Positions 29,348-36,981 of a stretch of 37,853 nt of DNA are shown here, piece after piece (the first letter of the stretch is position 1; every line of letters starts with the position of its first letter). The stretch is from positions 1-37,853 of the IMG/VR virus record IMGVR_UViG_3300035016_000032; one strand, given 5' to 3'. The translations under genes and the position numbers were made by a program. The DNA comes from a virus. The notes beneath the pieces were generated by a model. The model was not told where the DNA came from. It saw only the letters and a program-made list of their open reading frames with translations, and searched no databases.

Positions 29348-29361
29348 TTGCCACTTGCCAC
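29348..29361. promoter_or_regulatory. Degenerate operator R2 with a -35-like element
   Basis: TTGCCACTTGCCAC keeps one perfect half-site; the other is degenerate and contains TTGCCA (29355-29360), a plausible -35. O2 in the reverse direction reads TTGCCACTTGTCAA, so the two share nearly all their first eleven bases and the same -35 position. Confidence 0.65.
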
Positions 29362-29366
29362 CTGCT

Positions 29367-29380
29367 TTGCCATCTGGCAA
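29367..29380. promoter_or_regulatory. Operator R3, perfect site next to the rightward operon
   Basis: TTGCCATCTGGCAA has two perfect half-sites. It is centred 19 bases from R2, as O1 is from O2. It lies between the presumed -35 and -10 of the rightward early transcript, 48 bases before the first start codon. Confidence 0.8.
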
Positions 29381-29428
29381 GTTCTCTCCATACCGGCACC
29401 CGAGCCGGCCCGGAGGAGAGAGACGCAG

Positions 29429-29659
29429 ATGGCCCGCTACCGCAACCCTTGGCACCGCCCCCACGACGCGAGCTACGGCCCGGAGTTCTACGAGACGGAC
29501 GCGCGGCCTGCCGAGTATCGCGGGCATCTCGTTTATCGCCGCCTCTCGGCCTGCTGGGACATCGTGAAGGACGGCGAGTGCGTCGGCCAATATGCGGGGC
29601 CGAATGGGGCGCGCCGCGCCATCGACGCTCTGTCCGCCTCTCTCGCTCAAGCCGCGTGA
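29429..29659 (+). CDS. First gene of the rightward early operon, unknown
   Basis: The 76-residue protein (MARYRNPWHRPHDASYGPEF, then YRGHLVYRRLSACWDIVKDG) has a beta-rich core with aromatic residues and no recognised family. GGAGGAGAG precedes the ATG. Being first after the operators, it is expressed earliest on induction, as lambda N or early host-takeover genes are; there is no evidence for an antiterminator. Confidence 0.6.
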   Translation: MARYRNPWHRPHDASYGPEFYETDARPAEYRGHLVYRRLSACWDIVKDGECVGQYAGPNGARRAIDALSASLAQAA

Positions 29660-29670
29660 CGGAGGCCACC

Positions 29671-29880
29671 ATGACCTCTCCACACACGCCCCTCCCCGCC
29701 CACGGGCATACGGCGACGGCCTGCTTCTACTGTAAAGCCGAGCCCGAGGCTGGTTGGATCGAGATGCCGAACAACGGCCCCATCGTTCCCTGCCCAGTCT
29801 GCAATTCCAAGACGGATCGCGAAATCGAGTTTGAGCGCGCCCTTGCACAGCGCGCCGCAGCCACCGGGAGCGCGACATGA
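29671..29880 (+). CDS. Small zinc-ribbon protein
   Basis: This 69-residue protein has CFYC and CPVC motifs about 20 residues apart, a minimal zinc ribbon, then a helical end (DREIEFERALAQRAAATGSA). GGAGG lies before the ATG. It overlaps the next gene (ATGA). Zinc ribbons of this size in phage early operons often bind nucleic acids or host proteins. Confidence 0.6.
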   Translation: MTSPHTPLPAHGHTATACFYCKAEPEAGWIEMPNNGPIVPCPVCNSKTDREIEFERALAQRAAATGSAT

Positions 29881-30101
29881 GCCGCCTCCCCCCGCACGTC
29901 CCAGCGCGGCTTGAGCGGGCCGAGCGCTACGAGAGCTTCGGCGGGCCGTTCCGGGCCGAGGCCGCACGGCTCCGCTCTCTCACCGACGAGCAGTTCGAGG
30001 ACGAGGCCTGGGGCGCCTACGAGGGCTCGCTCAAGGCCGCCCAGGACCGCTCCAGCGCCTTTTGCCTGCGCGGTGAGCGCCGGCCCCGCCCCTTTCCCTG
30101 A
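29877..30101 (+). CDS. Small helical protein, unknown
   Basis: This 74-residue protein (FGGPFRAEAARLRSLTDEQF) is helical and highly charged. It overlaps the zinc-ribbon gene by four bases and is followed 19 bases later by a GTG-start gene. No family recognised. Confidence 0.5.
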   Translation: MSRLPPHVPARLERAERYESFGGPFRAEAARLRSLTDEQFEDEAWGAYEGSLKAAQDRSSAFCLRGERRPRPFP

Positions 30102-30120
30102 CAACGTGAGGAGCTTTCCC

Positions 30121-30369
30121 GTGAGCCTTTCCGATCACGCCGTTTCGCTCGCCAAAGAGCATGCCCGCTATCTCTACGAGGACTTGCTTCTGGCCGTACA
30201 TCGGCCGGCCGAGCGGGACTACCACCTTGAGCTGGCCAGGCGCTGCTTCCGAGAGATCGCCCCGGCGCTCGGCATCAATATCCCGCCCGCCGATCCCGAG
30301 CGCGAGCATGTCGACTCTGCCGTCCTGGCGCTGGGCGACGGGCACGCGGCTCCGGCGAGGGCGGCATAG
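30121..30369 (+). CDS. Small protein of the early operon, unknown
   Basis: A GTG at 30121 with GAGGAG upstream starts an 82-residue protein with two helices (HAVSLAKEHARYLYEDLLLA, then YHLELARRCFREIAPALGIN). A longer reading frame from 29911 has no support. No family recognised. Confidence 0.5.
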   Translation: MSLSDHAVSLAKEHARYLYEDLLLAVHRPAERDYHLELARRCFREIAPALGINIPPADPEREHVDSAVLALGDGHAAPARAA

Positions 30370-30371
30370 CC

Positions 30372-30521
30372 ATGGCCGACCTGCTCAACGCGATCTTCTA
30401 TAGCTTCTGGACCTTCGCCGGGACGCTGCTTCTGCTTTCGCTCGTGGTGCGAGGGCTAGTCGCCCTCTGCGCCCTCATCGTCGGCATGACGATTCGCCTC
30501 AAGCAAGAGGGGGATCGCTGA
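30372..30521 (+). CDS. Tiny membrane protein, too short for standard ORF calling
   Basis: The 49-residue product has a long hydrophobic region (SFWTFAGTLLLLSLVVRGLV, then LCALIVGMTI) and a charged end (RLKQEGDR). Its ATG lies two bases after the upstream stop and its TGA overlaps the next ATG (TGATG). The close packing and membrane pattern support it. A holin or membrane effector role cannot be told apart. Confidence 0.5.
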   Translation: MADLLNAIFYSFWTFAGTLLLLSLVVRGLVALCALIVGMTIRLKQEGDR

Positions 30522-30706
30522 TGCGCCCCCTCACCTTCACCGGCTCCCGCAAGGCTGCGGCCGAGCTGTTCGCGAACCTGCCGCCGGCGGACTGCTCCCT
30601 TGAGCAGTTCGGGCAATGGCTCTCCAGCCACAACGCGTTTCTGGCGGTGGGCGTAGCGATCAGCTTCGCGCTGCCGATCGCGGCGCTCGCGATGGGACTC
30701 CGGTGA
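30521..30706 (+). CDS. Small membrane protein, unknown
   Basis: This 61-residue protein has a polar N-terminal half (TFTGSRKAAAELFANLPPAD) and a C-terminal membrane helix (FLAVGVAISFALPIAALAMG). It overlaps both neighbours (TGATG at each end), which marks the operon as translationally coupled. The function is unknown. Confidence 0.5.
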   Translation: MRPLTFTGSRKAAAELFANLPPADCSLEQFGQWLSSHNAFLAVGVAISFALPIAALAMGLR

Positions 30707-30894
30707 TGGACGCGACCGAACTCATCAACGAGGGCGCGATCGCGATCTATCGCGAGTGGAGCCGAGAGCGGGATCCGGTCCGGGCACGGCAACGGTTCGA
30801 CCGGCTGCGCCCCGCCATCCGTGAGCAGTTCGAGGCCGAGGCCAAGGCCTGCTTTCGCACCTTCGAAATGCTCGGAATGGAGCTGCGCACATGA
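30706..30894 (+). CDS. Small helical protein before the RecE-like gene
   Basis: A 62-residue helical protein (AIAIYREWSRERDPVRARQR) whose ATG overlaps the preceding TGA and whose TGA overlaps the next ATG. GTG at 30703 is an alternative start. By gene order, a small accessory factor of the recombination module is possible. Confidence 0.5.
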   Translation: MDATELINEGAIAIYREWSRERDPVRARQRFDRLRPAIREQFEAEAKACFRTFEMLGMELRT

Positions 30895-31904
30895 ACGACC
30901 TTCCAAGGATCGAGCCCGACAAGTTCGAGCCCATCGGCGCCGCTGCTTCTCGCGTGGTGAGCAACCTCGCCGCCGAGCGCGTCTGGGATGGAAAGCCGAT
31001 CAGCGAGCCGGGCTGTTTCCGCGGGATCAGCCTCGCTGACTATCACGGCAAGCGTGATCTGTTCGACGGGCCGTCGGTGTCCAAGAGCGTGCTGGCTTGG
31101 CTGCTTCCGACGCATGGAGGGAGCCCAAAAGCCTTCTGGGGGCGCTGGACGTGGAACCCCAACCACGTCAAGCTCAAGAGCACCGACGCCCTTGATTTTG
31201 GGCGGGCCTGTCACGCCCTCATGCTGGCCGACGAAGTGTTCTCCGAAAGCTTCGCAGTTCGGCCTGCGAACTTCCGAGACTACAAAACCAAGGCAGCGCA
31301 GGAATGGCGGGCCGAGGTTGAGGCGTCCGGCAAGACGCCCGTCACGCCCGACCAGATCGAGCGCATAAAGCGCATGGCCGATGACGCGGCCCGCTATGAC
31401 GTGGTGCGCGCCGGCGTGCTGAACGGCGCCGTCGAGCGCACCCTCGCCTGCAAGGATCCCGAGACCGGCATTTGGCTCAAGACGCGGCCCGACGCCATGG
31501 CTCGGGTGGACGGGGTCTTCGCCGACCTCAAGACGACAAGCAGCCTCGACGAAGACTTCCTCGAGCGGCAATTCGGCGATGCCTGCTACTTCCTGCAGGC
31601 GGCCATGACGCGGATGATCTGCCGCGAACTCGGCATCCCCTTTGAGACCTTCGTCCTGATCTACGTCCTCAACGACGACGTGCCCGACACTGCGCACGTC
31701 GAGGCGGATCAGTTCGACCTGGACCGCGGCGAGCGCGTGATCCGCTGGTGCCTTCGCGGCATTCGGCGTGGGCTCGACACGGGCGAATGGCCGGGAGCTC
31801 GCCCCTTCAATGCAGGCGAGCGTCGAATCCAGATGAAGGTCTGGCTGAAGGATCGGCTCGACCGCTTTCTCGACATCGAAGAGCGTCTGCAGGAGGCCGC
31901 GTGA
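30891..31904 (+). CDS. RecE/exonuclease VIII-like PD-(D/E)xK nuclease
   Basis: The 337-residue protein matches the phage exonuclease type that resects double-stranded ends. Motifs seen: GRACHALM with His108, a Glu at 182, Asp201 in KTRPDAMAR and FADLKTT with Asp212 and Lys214, the PD-(D/E)xK catalytic set, and a conserved YFLQAAMT after it. The next-but-one gene is RecT, the matching annealing protein, and one nuclease-like gene lies between them. It should generate ssDNA for RecT-mediated recombination during replication and circularisation. Confidence 0.8.
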   Translation: MNDLPRIEPDKFEPIGAAASRVVSNLAAERVWDGKPISEPGCFRGISLADYHGKRDLFDGPSVSKSVLAWLLPTHGGSPKAFWGRWTWNPNHVKLKSTDALDFGRACHALMLADEVFSESFAVRPANFRDYKTKAAQEWRAEVEASGKTPVTPDQIERIKRMADDAARYDVVRAGVLNGAVERTLACKDPETGIWLKTRPDAMARVDGVFADLKTTSSLDEDFLERQFGDACYFLQAAMTRMICRELGIPFETFVLIYVLNDDVPDTAHVEADQFDLDRGERVIRWCLRGIRRGLDTGEWPGARPFNAGERRIQMKVWLKDRLDRFLDIEERLQEAA

Positions 31905-32710
31905 TGCGCTATTCGATCGAGCGGCATCCTCACCCACCGCATCCTCGTTGGGGCACAGGGAAGCACCCCGGCTTCCGCGATCTGACTGGCCAGAGGTTTG
32001 GACGGCTGCTCGCGCTTCACTATGCAGGCCCGCAGCGTTCGGAGCGCGGCACTCGTCTCTACCCGATCTGGGCCTGCCGGTGCGACTGCGGCGAGGTTGT
32101 GGGCGTCTGGTCGCAGAGTTTGGTGAGCGGCCACACCCAATCGTGCGGTTGCTTGCAAAGCGAGACGGCAAGCCTGGCCAACTCCGGCAGGCTGGCCGGC
32201 AGGAAGTTTGGCCGGCTGACGGTGGCAGAGCGGGCGTTCTCGCGAGATGGCGCGGTTCATTGGGCCTGCCGCTGCGAGTGTGGTGGGGCCGCCGTCGTTG
32301 CTACTGCTTCGCTGTCCAGCGGGAATGTGAAATCCTGCGGCTGCCTGCATGCCGAGAACATCGCTGGCTTGGCGCGCACCCACGGCCGGTCCGGCTCACC
32401 CGAGCACATCGTATGGAAGGGCATGCGGGCCCGGTGCCTCACGCCGAGCAATCCTGCGTTCCCGCACTATGGCGGCCGAGGCATCACGATCTGTGACCGC
32501 TGGCTTGCCAGCTTCGAGGCCTTCCTCGCCGACATGGGGCAGAGACCGCCCGGCCACACCCTCGACCGGATCGACAACGACGGCTCCTACAGTCCCGAGA
32601 ACTGCCGATGGGCAACGCCGTCGGAACAGGCCCGCAACCGTCGGGCTCACACCTATGGCCGCGCGCATGGTGCCGACGGCCGCTTCCTCAAGAACAGCGA
32701 GGCCGCCTAG
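31904..32710 (+). CDS. Double zinc-ribbon HNH-like DNA-binding protein
   Basis: This 268-residue protein carries two tandem repeats of the phage motif FGRL...W.CRC-CG...SL.SG..SCGC: cysteines at 58, 60, 62, 81, 83 and at 122, 124, 126, 145, 147. The C-terminal domain (about 168-247: [20 protein letters not shown], then [20 protein letters not shown]) is of the HNH/His-Me finger-related type common in phage homing endonucleases. The ATG at 31904 overlaps the RecE-like stop. Its place between RecE and RecT suggests an invading free-standing endonuclease or a recombination accessory factor. Confidence 0.75.
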   Translation: MRYSIERHPHPPHPRWGTGKHPGFRDLTGQRFGRLLALHYAGPQRSERGTRLYPIWACRCDCGEVVGVWSQSLVSGHTQSCGCLQSETASLANSGRLAGRKFGRLTVAERAFSRDGAVHWACRCECGGAAVVATASLSSGNVKSCGCLHAENIAGLARTHGRSGSPEHIVWKGMRARCLTPSNPAFPHYGGRGITICDRWLASFEAFLADMGQRPPGHTLDRIDNDGSYSPENCRWATPSEQARNRRAHTYGRAHGADGRFLKNSEAA

Positions 32711-32712
32711 CC

Positions 32713-33870
32713 ATGAACGCCGTCGTTCCCCAGACCGAAAAACTTCTGCCGATGACGTCGATCGGCCTGGCCCACAGCGCCGGCGGGACGTCTCTCGCGC
32801 CGCAGAACTTGGCCGAGGTGGTGAAGTTCGCCGAGGTCATGTCGCGGGCCGGCATCGCTCTGCCCAAGCACCTTCGCGGCAATCCCGGCGCCTGCATGGC
32901 CGTGTCGCTCCAGGCGATGCAGTGGGAGATGAACCCCTTTGCGGTCGCGGCGAAGTCCTACTCGGTCAACGACCTGATCGCCTACGAGGCCCAGCTTATC
33001 GCGGCCGTAGTGAACACGCGGTCGGGGATCAAAGGGCGGCTGCGCTACGAGTTTTCCGGTGAGGGCAACGAGCTCTGGTGCAAGGTCACGGGCAACCTCG
33101 ATGGGCAGGATTATGCCTACGAGAGCCCGATGGTCGGGGCGATTCACCCGAAGAACTCGCCGCTTTGGAAGTCCGACCCGCGTCAGCAGCTCGGCTACTA
33201 CTCCGCGCGCGCATGGGCCCGCCGCTATACGCCCGAGGTGATCCTTGGGGTCTATGATCGAGATGAGGCGGCCGAGTTCGGACCCGACAGAGCGCGCGAC
33301 GTGACACCGACAGTCCTGACTCGCCTGCAATCGCGTCAGGATGCCCCAGGAGCGCAGGAAGGGTTCAGCGCGGCCCATGTGACCCGCGAGACGGAGTTGC
33401 TCACCAGCGGCCCGGAAACCGGCCAGGACGAGCCCAAGGAAGACGAGCCCTCCAGCGTCTTCCAGCAGCCGGCCTCGCGGATCAACGAGCCCGAGGCCGA
33501 TGGCGATCTGTTCGGCGGCGGTGAAGGGCCTGCCGCCCCGGAGGACGGTGACGGCGGTTCTGAGCAGGCGAGCGCCGCATCGTCCTCCCCCACACTGAGC
33601 GATGCCGAGCGCACATGGTTGGCCCGCGTGGCGACCGCCCTTTGCGCCGTGACGGCTGCCGACGGCGAGACGGGGCCGATCGAGGACCAGGCCAAGATCG
33701 TCGCCAAGGAAGCCCCGAAGCCGCTGAGCACCCTGGCCAAGGAGAAGGCCTCCAGCATCAAGCGGCAGTGCTTCGCGGTGGCCGAGCAGGAGGTCGAGAA
33801 GGGCGACGCGGCCGCGCACATCGCCGGCATCGCGGGCATCGAGGCTTCTGCGGTGAGGTGGCTGTCATGA
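32713..33870 (+). CDS. recT: RecT-family single-strand annealing protein
   Basis: The 385-residue protein has the RecT core in residues about 25-200 (NLAEVVKFAEVMSRAGIALP, QWEMNPFAVAAKSYSVNDLI and the ARRYTPEVILGVYD end). An acidic, disordered linker (about 235-310) and a helical C-terminal domain (about 310-385) follow, which may bind the exonuclease or SSB. It anneals complementary strands in phage homologous recombination. The length is above the usual 270-300 because of the linker and end domain. Confidence 0.85.
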   Translation: MNAVVPQTEKLLPMTSIGLAHSAGGTSLAPQNLAEVVKFAEVMSRAGIALPKHLRGNPGACMAVSLQAMQWEMNPFAVAAKSYSVNDLIAYEAQLIAAVVNTRSGIKGRLRYEFSGEGNELWCKVTGNLDGQDYAYESPMVGAIHPKNSPLWKSDPRQQLGYYSARAWARRYTPEVILGVYDRDEAAEFGPDRARDVTPTVLTRLQSRQDAPGAQEGFSAAHVTRETELLTSGPETGQDEPKEDEPSSVFQQPASRINEPEADGDLFGGGEGPAAPEDGDGGSEQASAASSSPTLSDAERTWLARVATALCAVTAADGETGPIEDQAKIVAKEAPKPLSTLAKEKASSIKRQCFAVAEQEVEKGDAAAHIAGIAGIEASAVRWLS

Positions 33871-33998
33871 GCCGCGCTCAGATCACGCGAGCGTTCGCCG
33901 CTCGGCACATCCGGTCCTGGATCGCCTGGAAAGGCGCGCAGTGGTGGCGCCGCCGTCGCTCCCGTGAGGCTGCCGCACAGGAGGCGTGTCATGGGTGA
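33867..33998 (+). CDS. Tiny basic protein, unknown
   Basis: This 43-residue very basic ORF (MSRAQITRAFAARHIRSWIA, then KGAQWWRRRRSREAAAQEA) overlaps the recT stop by four bases (ATGA) and the next gene by eight. The basic stretch suggests nucleic-acid or membrane binding. It is short, so the call rests on coupling and composition. Confidence 0.4.
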   Translation: MSRAQITRAFAARHIRSWIAWKGAQWWRRRRSREAAAQEACHG

Positions 33999-34380
33999 GA
34001 CTGAGGAGCACTGGATCGCTTCGCCACGCGGTCGAGACGGCTGGGGCCTGTCCTACAATCCCACTCCCGGCGGGCAGAAGAACGGCGACGGCACGACTAC
34101 CTATCATGTGCGCTTTCCTGCGCTCATCGTGAGTGAATGGGTCGAGAAGCCGGAGGAAGCTGCGCGAGGGCTGGCAGCCGAGCTAAACGCCCTGCCCATC
34201 GTAAGGGCCGCGCTCCAGGAGGCACAGACGGCGCTCGCCACGATGATTGACCCGGCCAACATCAGGGCGACCTCGGTGCTTCACGCCTATGCGCAATGTG
34301 TCGCAGCGGAGGCATCGGCTCGCGCCGCTCTCGCCCTCGCCCGCCCCATCATTGAGCCTGCCGTGAGAGAGGAGGGCTGA
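33991..34380 (+). CDS. Early operon protein, unknown
   Basis: This 129-residue protein has a beta-like N-terminal part (DGTTTYHVRFPALIVSEWVE) and a helical C-terminal half rich in Ala (HAYAQCVAAEASARAALALA). AGGAGG lies before the ATG at 33991. No family is recognised; it is followed after one base by the HNH gene. Confidence 0.55.
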   Translation: MGETEEHWIASPRGRDGWGLSYNPTPGGQKNGDGTTTYHVRFPALIVSEWVEKPEEAARGLAAELNALPIVRAALQEAQTALATMIDPANIRATSVLHAYAQCVAAEASARAALALARPIIEPAVREEG

Positions 34381-34381
34381 G

Positions 34382-34768
34382 ATGGCGCGCCGCGAGTTCA
34401 AAGTCGCCGTGCGTGAAGCCGCTTGGTTCCGCTCGGGCGGAACGTGCGAGGCAGAGGGAGAGGCATACGGTCTGCCGGCTGGCATCCGCTGCGACAGTTC
34501 GCTCGACCGTGGCGTGGAATACGACCACATCCTGCCCGATGGACTCGGCGGCGAGCCCACGCTGGAGAACTGCGCCGCCGTCTGCCTTCCCTGCCATCGG
34601 TGGAAGACGCGCCAGGAAGACCGGCCTCGCATGGACAAGGCTGACCGCATCCTCGCCAAGCGCCGGAAAACAGCAGGCCGCTCCTATCGCAAGATGCAGG
34701 GGCCTGGCTTTCCGAAGCCGCGCTGGCACGTCCCCAACATCACCGAGGCTCAGCAAGACCATGAGTGA
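34382..34768 (+). CDS. HNH endonuclease
   Basis: The 128-residue protein contains an HNH motif: EYDHILPDGLGGEPTLENCA with Asp48-His49, Asn63, and AVCLPCHRWKT with His72; Cys68 and Cys71 with Cys22 and perhaps Cys37 suggest a zinc site. Small HNH proteins of this type are common in the early or packaging regions of phages, where they may cut DNA at packaging sites or act as free homing endonucleases. Its far position from the terminase genes argues for the second or for a recombination role. Confidence 0.8.
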   Translation: MARREFKVAVREAAWFRSGGTCEAEGEAYGLPAGIRCDSSLDRGVEYDHILPDGLGGEPTLENCAAVCLPCHRWKTRQEDRPRMDKADRILAKRRKTAGRSYRKMQGPGFPKPRWHVPNITEAQQDHE

Positions 34769-35045
34769 CACGCTAACACCAGACCAAACCGCGAAGGCCG
34801 AGGGTGCAATGCGAAGCCTGTTCGGGGCCGGCAGGCACATAAGCTTCCATGCTCTTTGGACCCACGCCAACACGGCGTTGGGCTTCGTCGCAGAGGACCA
34901 TCATACTCCCTGCTACCGCCTTGCGGACAGGTTTCTTCAGCGCCACCGCAGAGCAGGCAATATCACCAAGGCCATGCGTGGCGGCCAATGGCAATGGGTT
35001 CTCACCGAGAAGGGCGAGACCGCTTTCGCCAAAGAGGCAGCATGA
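34761..35045 (+). CDS. Early operon protein with a winged-helix-like pattern
   Basis: The 94-residue protein has HISFHALWTHANTALGFVAE, then RLADRFLQRHRRAGNITKAM and GQWQWVLTEKGETAFAKEAA, a helix-turn-helix-wing-like layout with a beta hairpin near the end. DNA binding is possible. The ATG lies within the end of the HNH gene (overlap of eight bases). Confidence 0.5.
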   Translation: MSDTLTPDQTAKAEGAMRSLFGAGRHISFHALWTHANTALGFVAEDHHTPCYRLADRFLQRHRRAGNITKAMRGGQWQWVLTEKGETAFAKEAA

Positions 35046-35572
35046 CTAGCCCCAACCCCACCCCAGCGGCAGAGGGGGCGGTGAGCGCCCGCCTGTTGAG
35101 CGCGGCAAAGCTTCTTTTGGCGAATAGCATCCAGTGCGCCATTCAGCACCACGGCCTTGACCCAGCCGCGCCGATCCCCGGTTGGTTGCGAGACGCCAGG
35201 GCAGACATTGAAGCAGCGGAAACCACCCCAGCGGTGAGCCTCGATGCACGAGGGGGGCAGGAACGCGAGGCGTTCGAAGCGTGGGCACAACCAAAAGGCT
35301 GGGAGCTTAGCCGATGGAAGGGTGAAGACCGCTATCAGGCCGCGTTTGTTCAGGCCGCTTGGGGCCTCTGGCAAGCCCGGGCAGCCATCCAAGCGACACA
35401 GCGGGGAGAGGCTGTGGAGCAAATCCAACGCCTCAAGAAGATGGTGGAGGACGCCTACAATGCGGGATTTTGCGAGGGGATGCGCGAGCACACAAGCCGC
35501 AGCGGCGGCACGGCTTGGTATGACAGCCGGTTCCGCGCCCTCCTCGCCGCTTTCCCCGGAGGCCAGCCATGA
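35042..35572 (+). CDS. Early operon protein, unknown
   Basis: The 176-residue protein is helical in its middle and C-terminal parts (EAFEAWAQPKGWELSRWKGE, then QRLKKMVEDAYNAGFCEGMR). The segment EAF..WA...G..L.R.....Y......Q.AW..W.AR is common to small phage proteins of unknown function. It overlaps both neighbours (ATGA). No function assigned. Confidence 0.55.
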   Translation: MTSPNPTPAAEGAVSARLLSAAKLLLANSIQCAIQHHGLDPAAPIPGWLRDARADIEAAETTPAVSLDARGGQEREAFEAWAQPKGWELSRWKGEDRYQAAFVQAAWGLWQARAAIQATQRGEAVEQIQRLKKMVEDAYNAGFCEGMREHTSRSGGTAWYDSRFRALLAAFPGGQP

Positions 35573-35850
35573 GCAAGTTGCTTGGTGAATGCCGATGCTG
35601 CCGGAAGCCGATCCACCGCTCGCAACTGGCCTGCCCGCCTCACTGGGCGATGCTCCCCGCCCCGCTCAAGGCAGCTATCCGCGAAACGTATCAGGCGCAC
35701 GAGTGGCGCACCTATGCCCGCAACGTTGGAGAGGCCGATAAGATTTGGCAGGACGCCGGGCTATGGAAGCCACCCGTGCCGATGTCGAGGCGCGCCACCA
35801 AGGGCGTCGAGGGTTTGCGGGATTTGCTCAACGAGGGAGGCCAGCCATGA
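35569..35850 (+). CDS. Small Cys-containing protein, unknown
   Basis: The 93-residue protein starts GECRCCRKPIHRSQLACPPH, a probable zinc-binding knuckle with four cysteines and two histidines, followed by helices ending KGVEGLRDLLNEGG. The same layout (C-x-C-C, CP-HW) is familiar from phage and plasmid early genes. It overlaps its neighbours by four bases each. Confidence 0.6.
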   Translation: MSKLLGECRCCRKPIHRSQLACPPHWAMLPAPLKAAIRETYQAHEWRTYARNVGEADKIWQDAGLWKPPVPMSRRATKGVEGLRDLLNEGGQP

Positions 35851-36227
35851 GCGCCGAACTGATCGAGCGGCTGAGGGACAGACGAACCGATGGCGCTCAC
35901 TTTCTGCGGGAAGACGCCGCAGCCGAGATTGAGCGGCTGACACGGGAGCGGGATGAGGCTTGGCACGAATACACACTGCTAAACGGTGAGCGGCTTCGTA
36001 TGGGGCTGGACGTGGCAGAAGCGGAAGCCCGCGCCGAAGCCGCACAGCGCGACTTACGGGAGGCGCGCAAGGCCGCGCTGGAGGAGTTGCGCGAACCCAC
36101 CGAGGAGCAGCTACGGGCAGCATGGGCCAAGGTCGATTACAACATCGACGACTTCTGGCGGGCAATGTTCGATGAACGTCTCCGCTCCCTCGCCTCCCCC
36201 GCCCAGACTGGCACAGGTGAGACATGA
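35847..36227 (+). CDS. Coiled-coil protein, unknown
   Basis: The 126-residue protein is almost fully helical, with a long coiled coil (about 15-85, EIERLTRERDEAWHEYTLLN) and a C-terminal part with DFWRAMFDERLRSL. The IERLTRERDEA motif is frequent in phage proteins with no assigned role. It is coupled to both neighbours by ATGA overlaps. Confidence 0.55.
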   Translation: MSAELIERLRDRRTDGAHFLREDAAAEIERLTRERDEAWHEYTLLNGERLRMGLDVAEAEARAEAAQRDLREARKAALEELREPTEEQLRAAWAKVDYNIDDFWRAMFDERLRSLASPAQTGTGET

Positions 36228-36562
36228 GCGCGCCCGTCCGCATTCAGCTCAAGCGCACGAAGGGCTGGAGGATGCCAGAGAACACCGTGAAGGTGGACCG
36301 GAGCACCAAGTGGGGCAATCCTTTCGTCGTCGGCCAAGTTCGCTTCTTCATCAACGACAACGATCCGAACGACCGCCTCGTCATCCAACCGACTACCGTT
36401 GAGGAAGCCGTCGCGGCGTTCCGTTGGCTCGTGGAACAGCCGAGTCGGCGCGAGGCCATTCTGAAGCTTCGCGGCAAGAACCTTGCCTGTTGGTGCAAGT
36501 CCGGCGAGCCCTGCCACGCTGACGTGCTGCTCGAACTGGCAAACAGCGGAACCACGCCATGA
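36224..36562 (+). CDS. DUF4326 protein
   Basis: This 112-residue protein has the DUF4326 pattern: RIQLKRTKGWRMPENTVKVD, then WGNPF and the C-terminal LRGKNLACWCKSGEPCHADV, with conserved cysteines. The family is common in phages and bacteria and is of unknown biochemical role; a small nucleotide- or nucleic-acid-related function has been suggested by its compactness only. It overlaps the Xis-like gene (ATGA). Confidence 0.8.
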   Translation: MSAPVRIQLKRTKGWRMPENTVKVDRSTKWGNPFVVGQVRFFINDNDPNDRLVIQPTTVEEAVAAFRWLVEQPSRREAILKLRGKNLACWCKSGEPCHADVLLELANSGTTP

Positions 36563-36981
36563 GCAGGCAGGTGCTCAAACCGGACATGGACGAGCCCATC
36601 ACGCTGGCCGAAGCCTGCCGCATCTTCTTCGGTGGCCGTCTGTCCCCCTCCGCCTTGCGAACGGAGTCAGGCAAGGGCAACCTTGAAATCATACAGATCG
36701 CGCGGAAGGATTTCGTGACGCCCCGCGCGATTGAGGAGATGAAGGCGCGATGCCGCAGAACCGTTTGCCGCCCCGACTCTTCCCCCGAGAGGAGCGAGAC
36801 AAGCGAACCGGACACGTCACCGTCTGGTGGGTCATCCGAGACGGCAAACGGCAAAAGCGCACAGGATGCCTTGAGGCTCAGATTGCAGAAGCTGAGCGCA
36901 AGCTTGCCGACTACATCGCCGGCAAATACGAACCGCCAAAGGGCGGGAAGGCAACCAAGGTCACCATCGCGGACGTGCTGA
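36559..36981 (+). CDS. xis: Excisionase-like protein overlapping the integrase gene
   Basis: The 140-residue protein has an N-terminal MerR/Xis-like winged-helix pattern: EPITLAEACRIFFGGRLSPS, then GNLEIIQIARKDFVTPRAIE. It is placed directly before the integrase, as excisionases are, and would direct Int towards excision. Its last 77 codons overlap the integrase gene in a different frame; Ser/Thr/Arg-rich ends of this kind (SP-NTNR) recur in rhizobial relatives as far as I recall, so the overlap may be real. The DNA-binding part ends near residue 65. Confidence 0.65.
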   Translation: MSRQVLKPDMDEPITLAEACRIFFGGRLSPSALRTESGKGNLEIIQIARKDFVTPRAIEEMKARCRRTVCRPDSSPERSETSEPDTSPSGGSSETANGKSAQDALRLRLQKLSASLPTTSPANTNRQRAGRQPRSPSRTC

